Positions 1-5,444 of a stretch of DNA of 5,444 nucleotides are shown in pieces. The notes under the pieces are model-generated. The model was given only the letters and a program-made list of their open reading frames with translations. It made no database searches and had not been told where the DNA came from. The position numbers and the translations under genes are program-made. Source of the DNA: an uncultured bacterium (lineage in GTDB: Bacteria; Bacteroidota; Bacteroidia; Bacteroidales; Bacteroidaceae); NCBI GenBank assembly GCA_905215575.1, contig CAJMQV010000132.1:1-5444 (forward strand), read 5' to 3'. The number at the start of each line of letters is the position of its first letter. The stretch's first letter is position 1.

Positions 1-88
1 TGTTTGGAAAGACCACGGCGGTGTGCGACAGGTCGCCGCCGGTCTTCTTATATAGGTCTATTGCTACTTGCTTTAAGAAAGTTTCCAT
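1..88 (-). CDS. AddB-like PD-(D/E)XK nuclease family protein, N-terminal fragment (partial)
   Basis: Only the first 29 codons are inside the window; the gene continues past base 1. The ATG is at 88-86 on the minus strand and the peptide begins METFLKQVAIDLY, ending in AVVFPN. An early hydrophobic strand followed by a 'FPN(K)' turn is typical of the start of Bacteroidetes AddB/RecC-like proteins, where it occupies the place of a degenerate helicase motif I. It lies 25 nt after the addA stop on the same strand, so co-transcription is very likely. The linker is A-rich with no Shine-Dalgarno sequence, as usual in this phylum. By family knowledge the full protein would be the second subunit of an AddAB complex, with its own C-terminal nuclease domain, none of which can be seen here. 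The order addA then addB is the reverse of Bacillus subtilis. The identification rests on a short peptide plus position. Confidence 0.8.
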   Translation of the reverse strand, partial: METFLKQVAIDLYKKTGGDLSHTAVVFPN

Positions 89-113
89 TTGTTGTTTGTT
101 TTTGTGGGACACT

Positions 114-3100
114 TTATTCCGTAATCTCTTCCAGTTCCTGACTGTATCCGTAGAGCAGGAATCCGCTCACCTGCTCATAACCCATCTGGTGCAGCAGTTG
201 CATGTATTCGCGTACCTGCTCGGCATGACGGGGATTCTTGCGGGCAAACTTGAAATCAATCACCACCAGGCGGTCGCCCTTTTTCATCACGCGGTCCGGT
301 CGTTCGGAGCGGACACCGCCGTCTGCTGTCGGGCTGATGATGGTGCACTCGTTATATACTTCCCATTCCGGACCGAACCAATCCTTGATTTGGGGCATAT
401 CCAATACCTTGCGGGCAATGCGGGCCACCTGTGCTTCCTCTTCTTCCGAGCGGAACAGACCTTCGAAGCGCAGTTGCTCCAAGGCACCTTCCAGGTCATC
501 GGCCTGTTTGATGCAGGCAAAGAGATAGTGCAGGAGACTTCCTCGGTCGGCATAGTTCACCTCGTCCTCATCGCCTTCGGTGTCAATGAAAGCGGCCGAA
601 CGGTTGGACTGCCGGAACTCAATGTCGGTTTGTTCCTGCAAGGAATCCAAAGAGATGGTAACGGCTGTGCGTGGGGCGGTCAGACGGTTGGCCGAGGCGG
701 CTTTATCACTTTTCTTCTCCTTCCGTTCAGGAGCTGCAAGTGTTCCATATTCAAAGATGGTTGTAGTAGCCGCCTCTTCTTCGTTGTCTGTTTCGTTGTC
801 TGCTTCTTCCTGGCGCAAGGTGACTTTGTTACGTGCCGAGAGAGCCAGCAAGGTTTCTTCCAGCCATTGCGATACGGTACCCGTTCCTCCCTGTCGTCCC
901 CATACAAACAGGTTTTGGCATGCACGGGTGAACGCCACGTAAAGCAGATTCATATTGTCTACCCAAAGATTGTGTTGCTCTTCCAGATAACTGTCGCGGA
1001 ACACGGATTCTTTCATGGCCGATGAATAGTTTACCGGAATGAGGTCGAGTTCATCGAAAACGGGAGCCACCTGCTGGTCTTGCGGCACGGTGCACCAAAT
1101 CAGATGATTGTTGGTTTCATTCTCCGTTTTCCAGTCGCAGAACGGCAGCAGTACCGTGTGGAACTCCAGTCCCTTGGACTTGTGAATGGAAAGGATGCGG
1201 ATGCCTGAAAGTTCTCCCGAAGGAATTGTCTTGGCATGCAGCGTCTCGTCCCAGTAGGTGATGAAAGCCGTCAGTTCCGAAGATTTGTTCTGCAGATATT
1301 CGGTCACGGCATCATAGAACGCACAGATATAGGCATCCTGTTTCTGTATTCGTTTCATTTCAAAGAGAATGAAGAGCTGTTCCAGCAGTTCGTACAGCGG
1401 TAACAGACGCCATTTCTCCAGTTGTTCGGTAAAGGCTTGTGGCAGATAGTCTTCCACCTGATTCAGCAAAACGGTGTTCAAATCAATATCCTTTTCCAGA
1501 ACATCATGCTGGTAAGCCACAGCCAGACGGGCACAAGCGATGCGGTCGTCCGGATTGGCCAGATAGCGCAGGCAGTCCACCAGCATGCACACCGCTGTAG
1601 AAGCATCCATGCAGAAAGCCTCATCCGATACAATATGATAAGGTGTATTCTTGTCGAAATAGTCCGCAATGAGCGGAATCAGGTTGTTCTTTCGGATCAG
1701 GATGGCAATCTCATTCTCGCGGATACCGCTCTGCACCAGCTCGTCCACCTGTTTGCCTAATTCGTGTAATACGGTTTCCTGATAAGCCTCCCGGTCACGG
1801 TTGTCGGGAATGAGCGAAACACGCACAAAGCCCTTTTCCTGCTTTTGGGTTTTCTGAGCCACATCCTGATAAATATCCAGTATTTGCGGATAGCCCTCCT
1901 TGCCGATGCTGGCATCCTCCTGAGCCAGTTGTCGGCAGGTTTCTTCAAAGAACAGATTGTTGAAATGAATGATATTTGCTTCGCTTCGCCAGTTGGTATC
2001 CAGCGTCTGGGTGCGTACGCGGAAACTCGGGTCTCGGTCCAGTCCGGCCAGAATACGCCAGTCTCCGTTTCGCCAGCGGTAGATGCTCTGCTTGATGTCG
2101 CCCACAATCAGACTGCCGTCCTTCTGTGCCAGACACTCTTCCAGTAGCAGATGGAAGTTCTCCCACTGCATGCGCGAGGTGTCCTGAAACTCGTCAATCA
2201 TCACCACGTCGATGGTCGTACCGATTTTCTCATAGATGAACGAGGCATCGCCTTCGCGGATCAGTCCGTGAAGCAGAGCGTTTGTGTCCGACAGGAGAAA
2301 ACGGTTGTGCGCCTCATTCAACAGGCGCACCTCCTGATCGATATGCACCAGCAGGGGCAGGTTATACAGATAGCGTGAGGCCAATGAGCAGGAGTTTACT
2401 TTCAGATTGGCCCGTGGACGCAGTTCCTCGGCGGTAGCCAGCGTTTCCATCAGCTCCGACTGAGCCAGTCCGATGATGACATCCTTGTTGACAGAGGTCT
2501 TGGTGGTCCAGTTTTCCGGTGCTTCGAGACATTTCTCCACGGTAGCATTCCGCACATCTTCCTTGAAGTTGCCGTTGGCCAGTTTCCGGAAATAACTGCC
2601 GATGCCGTTTCTTCCGCTCTTCAGGTCGTTGGGTTCCAGACCATGCTGTTGCAGTACCTCCTCAAAGTGCTGGCTGAATCCCTGCATGATCTCCTCCGTT
2701 TCCTGTTTCAACTGATTCAGGCGCTTGCGGTATCCGGCAATGAATTGCGTGTTTCCGAGTTTCTCGCGCAGATTCTGTCCTTTCTCCAGATACACCTCGT
2801 TGAAGATGTTTTTTCCGAACGACTTGATTTCGCCCGATACATTCCAACGGCTGTTGTCACTGATGCGGTTCTCGATATATTCCAGCAGCCAGTGGAGCAC
2901 CGGAGAGCGGCGATCCAGTTTCTCGATCATCGAGTCGACGGCATCACTCAGCACTTCGCCGTTGTTCAGTTCGATATTCAAGTTGGCACCCAATTCCAGT
3001 TCGCGAGCCAGATTGCGCATCACCGACTGGAAGAAAGAGTCAATCGTTTCGATGCGGAAACGGCTGTAGTCATGGATGATGTTTTTCAAGGCCTGGGCAG

Positions 3101-3377
3101 CGGCTTCGCGGATTTCGGTATCCGACTTGGAAGAGTGCTCCCGGATTTTGTTGAGATAACCGTCCGAAGCCGGGTCTTTATGGGCAATGCCGTAAAGTTG
3201 GCTCAGAATGCGCTCTTTCATTTCAGCGGTTGCCTTGTTGGTAAAGGTCACGGCCAGAATGCGCCGATAGGCAAACGGATCTTCAATAAGCTGGCGGATG
3301 TATTCCACAGCCAGAGTAAATGTTTTGCCCGAACCGGCAGAAGCGCGATATACTAATAAGTGAGGATCTTGTTCCAT
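114..3377 (-). CDS. addA: AddA/RecB-type UvrD-family helicase with C-terminal PD-(D/E)XK nuclease
   Basis: A 1087-residue cytoplasmic ATP-dependent DNA helicase-nuclease for double-strand-break end resection before recombination. Superfamily 1A motifs appear in order: Walker A ASAGSGKT (12-19), motif Ia AVTFTNKATAEM (42-53), TIDSF (111-115), Walker B VVMIDEFQDTS (391-401), motif III VGDIKQSIYRWR (425-436), motif IV LDTNWRS (459-465), motif V SIHKSKGLEF (730-739) and motif VI LLYVAFTRA (811-819). An acidic, then Lys/Ala-rich linker (about 855-905) leads to a RecB-like nuclease domain. Its apparent metal-site residues are H950 in GSLLH, D1028 in RPDRV, D1041 and K1043 in VIDFKFA, then a QxxxY motif (Q1054, Y1058). 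No catalytic residue seems missing. Walker A starts 12 residues from the N-terminus with no Q motif before it, as in RecB rather than Firmicute AddA. At 1087 aa it is a little shorter than B. subtilis AddA (about 1230). The ATG at 3377 leaves just enough room for Walker A. An addB-like gene follows 25 nt downstream. UvrD or PcrA is excluded by the nuclease domain. Confidence 0.93.
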   Translation of the reverse strand: MEQDPHLLVYRASAGSGKTFTLAVEYIRQLIEDPFAYRRILAVTFTNKATAEMKERILSQLYGIAHKDPASDGYLNKIREHSSKSDTEIREAAAQALKNIIHDYSRFRIETIDSFFQSVMRNLARELELGANLNIELNNGEVLSDAVDSMIEKLDRRSPVLHWLLEYIENRISDNSRWNVSGEIKSFGKNIFNEVYLEKGQNLREKLGNTQFIAGYRKRLNQLKQETEEIMQGFSQHFEEVLQQHGLEPNDLKSGRNGIGSYFRKLANGNFKEDVRNATVEKCLEAPENWTTKTSVNKDVIIGLAQSELMETLATAEELRPRANLKVNSCSLASRYLYNLPLLVHIDQEVRLLNEAHNRFLLSDTNALLHGLIREGDASFIYEKIGTTIDVVMIDEFQDTSRMQWENFHLLLEECLAQKDGSLIVGDIKQSIYRWRNGDWRILAGLDRDPSFRVRTQTLDTNWRSEANIIHFNNLFFEETCRQLAQEDASIGKEGYPQILDIYQDVAQKTQKQEKGFVRVSLIPDNRDREAYQETVLHELGKQVDELVQSGIRENEIAILIRKNNLIPLIADYFDKNTPYHIVSDEAFCMDASTAVCMLVDCLRYLANPDDRIACARLAVAYQHDVLEKDIDLNTVLLNQVEDYLPQAFTEQLEKWRLLPLYELLEQLFILFEMKRIQKQDAYICAFYDAVTEYLQNKSSELTAFITYWDETLHAKTIPSGELSGIRILSIHKSKGLEFHTVLLPFCDWKTENETNNHLIWCTVPQDQQVAPVFDELDLIPVNYSSAMKESVFRDSYLEEQHNLWVDNMNLLYVAFTRACQNLFVWGRQGGTGTVSQWLEETLLALSARNKVTLRQEEADNETDNEEEAATTTIFEYGTLAAPERKEKKSDKAASANRLTAPRTAVTISLDSLQEQTDIEFRQSNRSAAFIDTEGDEDEVNYADRGSLLHYLFACIKQADDLEGALEQLRFEGLFRSEEEEAQVARIARKVLDMPQIKDWFGPEWEVYNECTIISPTADGGVRSERPDRVMKKGDRLVVIDFKFARKNPRHAEQVREYMQLLHQMGYEQVSGFLLYGYSQELEEITE

Positions 3378-3402
3378 AGCAGGTATCTTGTTAATTTTGG
3401 AC

Positions 3403-3410
3403 TAAAGATA
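3403..3410 (-). promoter_or_regulatory. Candidate -7 promoter box for addA
   Basis: Read on the minus strand, this is TATCTTTA, matching seven of the eight symbols of the Bacteroidetes -7 consensus TAnnTTTG (final G replaced by A). It lies 25 nt upstream of the addA ATG, giving a short leader. No TTTG-like -33 element is present at the expected 19-21 nt spacing, so the call is weak. It is supported mainly by position, between the terminator of the upstream gene and the addA start. Confidence 0.35.
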
Positions 3411-3445
3411 AAAAAATCTTTTGGATTTGTCGATATCCGGAGATA

Positions 3446-3489
3446 TAAAAAAGAGTAAGGGATGAAGCTTGCATCGAGCCTCATCCCTT
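3446..3489 (-). terminator. Intrinsic terminator of the 202-aa HTH-like gene
   Basis: AAGGGATGA (3457-3465) pairs perfectly with TCATCCCTT (3481-3489), and an inner GCT/AGC pairing (3467-3469 with 3477-3479) can extend the stem past one mismatch. In the minus direction the stem is followed by ACTC and then six T residues (3452-3447), the standard layout of a Rho-independent terminator. The stop codon of the upstream gene (TGA, 3483-3481) lies inside the first arm, so the final codons double as hairpin sequence. On the plus strand the stem is also followed by a T-rich stretch, but no plus-strand gene ends here. It should separate this gene's transcription from addA. Confidence 0.8.
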
Positions 3490-4089
3490 GTTTTCTTTCT
3501 TTTCTTTTTTGTTGATTAATGAAAAGTTGATTCCACGCTGTGTTCCGATGACAAAGGCTTCGATCAGATTGTCTTCGCGTTGCAGGTTTGTGCCATAAAG
3601 CGGTTCGTTTTTGATGATCACCGAACAGCGGAACCGATCATGCGGCTTCAGAAACTCATACGAAGCATCCGTTACGTGAAACTGTTGTTTTCCAATATAC
3701 TCCAGTTCGCAGGAATTATTGTGATTCCAATATAATCGGATGAATTGTCCCGGTGTGAGTCCTTCGGTTTCGATCAGAGGTTTTTTGATGATGCGTGTAG
3801 CCTCTTCCTGTTCGCATTCAAATGCATTTTTCCGAAAGTCGTCCCAATCGTTGAAGTCCAGAAATGAAGAAAGGATATTCAGAGTGGATCGGCTGGGTAC
3901 GACCTGCTCGTTCTTCAGATAATTCCATAGGCGCTTCAGTGTGGTGGGACTGATGTTTACATGTTGCCTTTCAAAGATACGTTCGGACAGGAAAGTAAAG
4001 TCTTTGGGGGTTTGAAACTTTCTGTCCAAAGCTGCTTCAATAGCATGGCGTAAATAGATAATGTCTGAATTTTTTATTCCTTTTTGCAT
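3481..4089 (-). CDS. Conserved Bacteroidetes protein with HTH-like N-terminal domain, function unknown
   Basis: A 202-residue soluble protein with no signal peptide or membrane segment. The N-terminal half (about 8-90) holds the pattern FTFLSERIFE...ISPTTLKRLWNYL (31-58), then PSRSTLNILSSFLDF-DWDDF (65-85). This arrangement recurs in many Bacteroidetes proteins and resembles a helix-turn-helix in which ISPTTLKRLW would be the recognition part. The second half (about 110-190) looks beta-rich: LTPGQFIRLYW, CELEYIGKQQFHVT, LKPHDRFRCSVI and EPLYGTNL, ending in a Lys/Glu-rich tail. I know this two-part architecture from Bacteroides genomes without an assigned function; a transcriptional regulator is inference only. 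The ATG at 4089 is preferred over an in-frame TTG at 4134, because the TTG lies within the putative -33 element and the extra 15 residues (LTNKNSLICKNYTL) carry no family pattern. The gene is divergent from the flavoprotein operon and ends in its own terminator. Confidence 0.82.
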   Translation of the reverse strand: MQKGIKNSDIIYLRHAIEAALDRKFQTPKDFTFLSERIFERQHVNISPTTLKRLWNYLKNEQVVPSRSTLNILSSFLDFNDWDDFRKNAFECEQEEATRIIKKPLIETEGLTPGQFIRLYWNHNNSCELEYIGKQQFHVTDASYEFLKPHDRFRCSVIIKNEPLYGTNLQREDNLIEAFVIGTQRGINFSLINKKEKKENKG

Positions 4090-4105
4090 TAATGTGTAAT
4101 TTTTG

Positions 4106-4135
4106 CAAATTAAGGAATTTTTGTTTGTTAGCAAA
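4106..4135 (-). promoter_or_regulatory. Candidate promoter of the 202-aa HTH-like gene
   Basis: On the minus strand a TTTG (4135-4132) is followed after 18 nt by TTAATTTG (4113-4106). This fits the Bacteroidetes -33 TTTG / -7 TAnnTTTG arrangement with one mismatch in the -7 box and a spacer one base short of the usual 19-21. Transcription would begin roughly 10-15 nt before the ATG at 4089, giving a very short leader. The same bases explain why the upstream TTG at 4134 is not a likely start. Confidence 0.45.
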
Positions 4136-4335
4136 TGGTCCTTTTTAGTCCTTTTCCTTTGTCGGATTTTTCCACTATGTTTTTCTTTTTCCGGCGCTGG
4201 TTTGCCGGGTGCATGAAAAATTTTTATTTTCTCAACAAATTGAGTAGAGAAGTGAGTTTATGTTATTATTTCATGAAAAATCCTTTTTCTGGAAAAGATG
4301 ACGCATCTTGTTTTTTTCGGTATTAAGAGACATCT

Positions 4336-4343
4336 TATATTTG
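4336..4343 (+). promoter_or_regulatory. -7 promoter box (TATATTTG) for the flavoprotein operon
   Basis: A perfect match to the Bacteroidetes consensus TAnnTTTG. The start of transcription would fall near 4348-4350, leaving a leader of about 60 nt before the ATG at 4410. The -33 position is poor: only a T run (4311-4317) lies near the expected spacing and there is no clear TTTG. Such a strong -7 with a weak -33 would be compatible with dependence on an activator, but this is inference. Confidence 0.6.
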
Positions 4344-4409
4344 CAGTCAGGCTTATTTTCACTTTAATACGACAAAAACTGACGTAACAAGAAATATAAA
4401 ACTATAATA

Positions 4410-4928
4410 ATGAAATTGATTTTAAGTGACAGACCGCTACATCTTCCGGTTTTTACCGATGATATCAGATATTTTGATTTGTCAACGCTGAAGATTTCCA
4501 ACTGTGTCGGTTGTTTTGGTTGCTGGACGAAGACACCCGGTCGCTGTGTGATTCGTGATGACGCTACACGGATTTATCCTTGCATTGCTGCCAGCGACAC
4601 GCTCCTTTATGTGAGCCGGGTGTGCTATGGCAGTTATGATGTGCCGATGAAAACCATGCTCGAACGGGCCATTCCGGTGCAGCAGGCTTTTATTCGCGTC
4701 CATTGTCGGGAAACACATCACGTGCAGCGTGCCGTAGCGCCAAAGAAGGCAACCATTATAGTTTATGCGGACACGGAAATAGAAGAAGAGGAACGCCAGA
4801 TTTTCCGGCAGCTTGTTATACGCAATGCCTATAACATGAATTTCGAGAGTTTTGAGATACTGTTTACAACCGAATCCCATGTGAACAGCCTGGCTAAAGA
4901 AATTGTTACACAATGGGAAAGATTCTGA
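4410..4928 (+). CDS. Flavodoxin-fold / iron-sulfur-flavoprotein-like protein lacking the N-terminal FMN loop
   Basis: A 172-residue cytoplasmic protein. Residues 31-51 read NCVGCFGCW...GRCVIRDD, giving C32-x2-C35-x2-C38-x7-C46. This pattern occurs in the NADPH-dependent FMN reductase/WrbA-like superfamily and matches the compact CX2CX2CX4-7C motif that binds a 4Fe-4S cluster in archaeal iron-sulfur flavoproteins. Later elements also fit that fold: SDTLLYVSRVCYGSYDVPMK (62-81) with LER corresponds to the 'P-x-Y-x-G...K...DR' flavin-contact segment, and KATIIVYAD (113-121) to a central beta strand. The usual opening 'iNGSPR...' phosphate-binding loop is absent; the protein starts MKLILSDRPLH and reaches the cysteines within about 30 residues. 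It may therefore bind FMN differently, need a partner, or have lost flavin binding. The leader is A-rich without a Shine-Dalgarno sequence. The next gene overlaps its end by 16 bp. Substrate unknown. Confidence 0.8.
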   Translation: MKLILSDRPLHLPVFTDDIRYFDLSTLKISNCVGCFGCWTKTPGRCVIRDDATRIYPCIAASDTLLYVSRVCYGSYDVPMKTMLERAIPVQQAFIRVHCRETHHVQRAVAPKKATIIVYADTEIEEEERQIFRQLVIRNAYNMNFESFEILFTTESHVNSLAKEIVTQWERF

Positions 4929-5444
4929 TTCTGAACGGCAGCCCGAGGGCACCGAAATCCAATTCCAAACGCTATGCCGAGATTTTTATGCGTTATTCTT
5001 CCGGTGAGGTAGTCTATCAGAATATTACCCGAAAAAATCATCAGGATCTGTGTGCTGCTTTGGACGGATATACCGATTTGTTATTGGTCTTTCCATTATA
5101 TGCAGACGCTCTTCCGGTGGGTTTGCTTCAATTTTTGAAAGTGCTTGAAGCGAATCCACCGCAGCGCAAACCGGTCATCTCCATCCTGATCAATTGCGGT
5201 TTTCTGGAGTATAAACAAAACAAAGTGGCCATGCAGATGATGGAACTGTTCTGCCGCCGTAACGGATATCGTTTGGGTGCCCGGTTGATGCTGGGCAGCG
5301 GCGAAGCCATTCTGGATACTCCTTTCCGCTTTATTGCGGTGCGGAGCATCCGGAAGCTGGCCCGCTCGGTGGCGCAGGGTACTTATCGTACCTACTGCGC
5401 CACGATGCCTTTACCCAAAAAAATCTTCCAGTGGGCGGCCAACA
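4913..5444 (+). CDS. NAD(P)H-dependent FMN reductase-like (flavodoxin-fold) protein, 3' partial
   Basis: An open frame from ATG at 4913 runs through the window end (177 codons, no stop), so the C-terminus is missing. It opens MGKILILNGSPRAPKSNSK: a beta strand followed by the NGSPR loop (8-12) and Ser/Asn residues (16-18) that bind FMN phosphate in this superfamily. The second flavin-side element is LLLVFPLYADALPVGLLQFLK (56-76), the 'P-x-Y...P..L..FL' pattern. A third strand, PVISILINCGF (87-97), and a helix with MQMMELFCRRNGYRLGARL (107-125) complete a flavodoxin-like core. The cysteine cluster of the preceding protein is absent. The start overlaps the preceding gene by 16 bp in another frame and has no Shine-Dalgarno sequence of its own, which favours translational coupling. 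Likely a soluble oxidoreductase working with the upstream protein; substrate unknown. Confidence 0.82.
   Translation, partial: MGKILILNGSPRAPKSNSKRYAEIFMRYSSGEVVYQNITRKNHQDLCAALDGYTDLLLVFPLYADALPVGLLQFLKVLEANPPQRKPVISILINCGFLEYKQNKVAMQMMELFCRRNGYRLGARLMLGSGEAILDTPFRFIAVRSIRKLARSVAQGTYRTYCATMPLPKKIFQWAAN

Larger units (their letters stand above)
4090..4409. other. AT-rich divergent intergenic region
   Basis: A 320-nt stretch between the divergent starts of the HTH-like gene and the flavoprotein pair. It contains a candidate promoter facing each way (4106-4135 minus, 4336-4343 plus). It also has a short GC hairpin, CCGGC (4191-4195) with GCCGG (4204-4208), and a 10-nt direct repeat CATGAAAAAT (4212-4221 and 4272-4281, 60 bp apart). 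Many T runs are present. A 63-codon plus-strand frame (4135-4326) is Phe-rich and has no family look, so it is not called. I see no RNA gene or recognisable riboswitch here. Confidence 0.6.

Noticed and set aside
21..1025. Plus-strand open frame of 334 codons opposite the 3' end of addA
   Set aside because: It lies wholly antisense to the well-supported addA nuclease and linker region and the start of the partner gene, and its translation shows no family pattern. It is a by-product of addA codon use.
2643..3356. Plus-strand open frame of 237 codons opposite the addA N-terminal part
   Set aside because: Antisense to helicase motifs I and Ia, which are clearly real. No recognisable domain and no promoter.
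3433..3446. ATATC-CGGA-GATAT hairpin upstream of addA
   Set aside because: Only five mostly A-T base pairs; it sits beside the terminator T tract and has no second copy, so no operator role can be supported.
4191..4208. Short GC inverted repeat CCGGC/GCCGG as a possible terminator or operator
   Set aside because: Only 5 bp with an 8-nt loop and no T tract directly after it in either direction; could arise by chance.
4212..4281. Direct repeat CATGAAAAAT, two copies 60 bp apart
   Set aside because: Short and AT-rich in a T/A-run region; two copies are weak evidence for an attachment site or operator.
4135..4326. Plus-strand 63-codon frame in the divergent intergenic region
   Set aside because: Very Phe-rich because of T runs, with no recognisable domain. 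It also lies across the candidate regulatory sequence, upstream of the plus-strand -7 box.
4346..4383. GTCAG/CTGAC inverted repeat in the flavoprotein leader as a possible riboswitch stem
   Set aside because: A single 5-bp pairing around a 28-nt loop, with no conserved core of an FMN riboswitch or other known class.
4482..4952. Minus-strand open frame of 156 codons opposite the first flavoprotein
   Set aside because: It covers the conserved cysteine motif of the plus-strand gene in antisense and has no family features of its own.

Overview
The window looks like chromosomal DNA from a gut member of the Bacteroidales (Bacteroides, Phocaeicola or a near relative). Three things point there: a perfect TAnnTTTG -7 promoter box (4336-4343), A-rich leaders without Shine-Dalgarno sequences, and proteins of recognisable Bacteroidetes type. 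The species cannot be named from the sequence alone.

The left two thirds (1-3377, minus strand) is a DNA double-strand-break repair operon. A complete AddA/RecB-type helicase-nuclease (114-3377) is followed after 25 nt by the first 29 codons of a second protein (1-88). That protein begins like the Bacteroidetes AddB-type PD-(D/E)XK nuclease partner. Together they should form an AddAB-like complex that resects DNA ends and loads the recombinase.

A 103-nt gap (3378-3480) holds the likely addA promoter and a strong intrinsic terminator for the next gene upstream, so the repair operon is probably transcribed separately. That next gene (3481-4089, minus) encodes a 202-residue protein of a Bacteroidetes family without assigned function. 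It has a helix-turn-helix-like N-terminal half and a small beta-rich C-terminal half.

A 320-nt AT-rich divergent intergenic region (4090-4409) carries a candidate promoter for each direction. On the plus strand follow two overlapping genes for flavodoxin-fold proteins (4410-4928, and 4913 to the window end). The first keeps a four-cysteine iron-sulfur-flavoprotein-like motif but lacks the usual N-terminal FMN phosphate loop. The second has that loop but not the cysteine motif. Their 16-bp overlap and complementary motifs suggest translational coupling and perhaps a two-subunit redox enzyme.

No mobile element, CRISPR array, tRNA or rRNA was seen. Most of the window is ordinary core genome. 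The flavoprotein pair and its divergent HTH-like neighbour are the parts most worth a second look.
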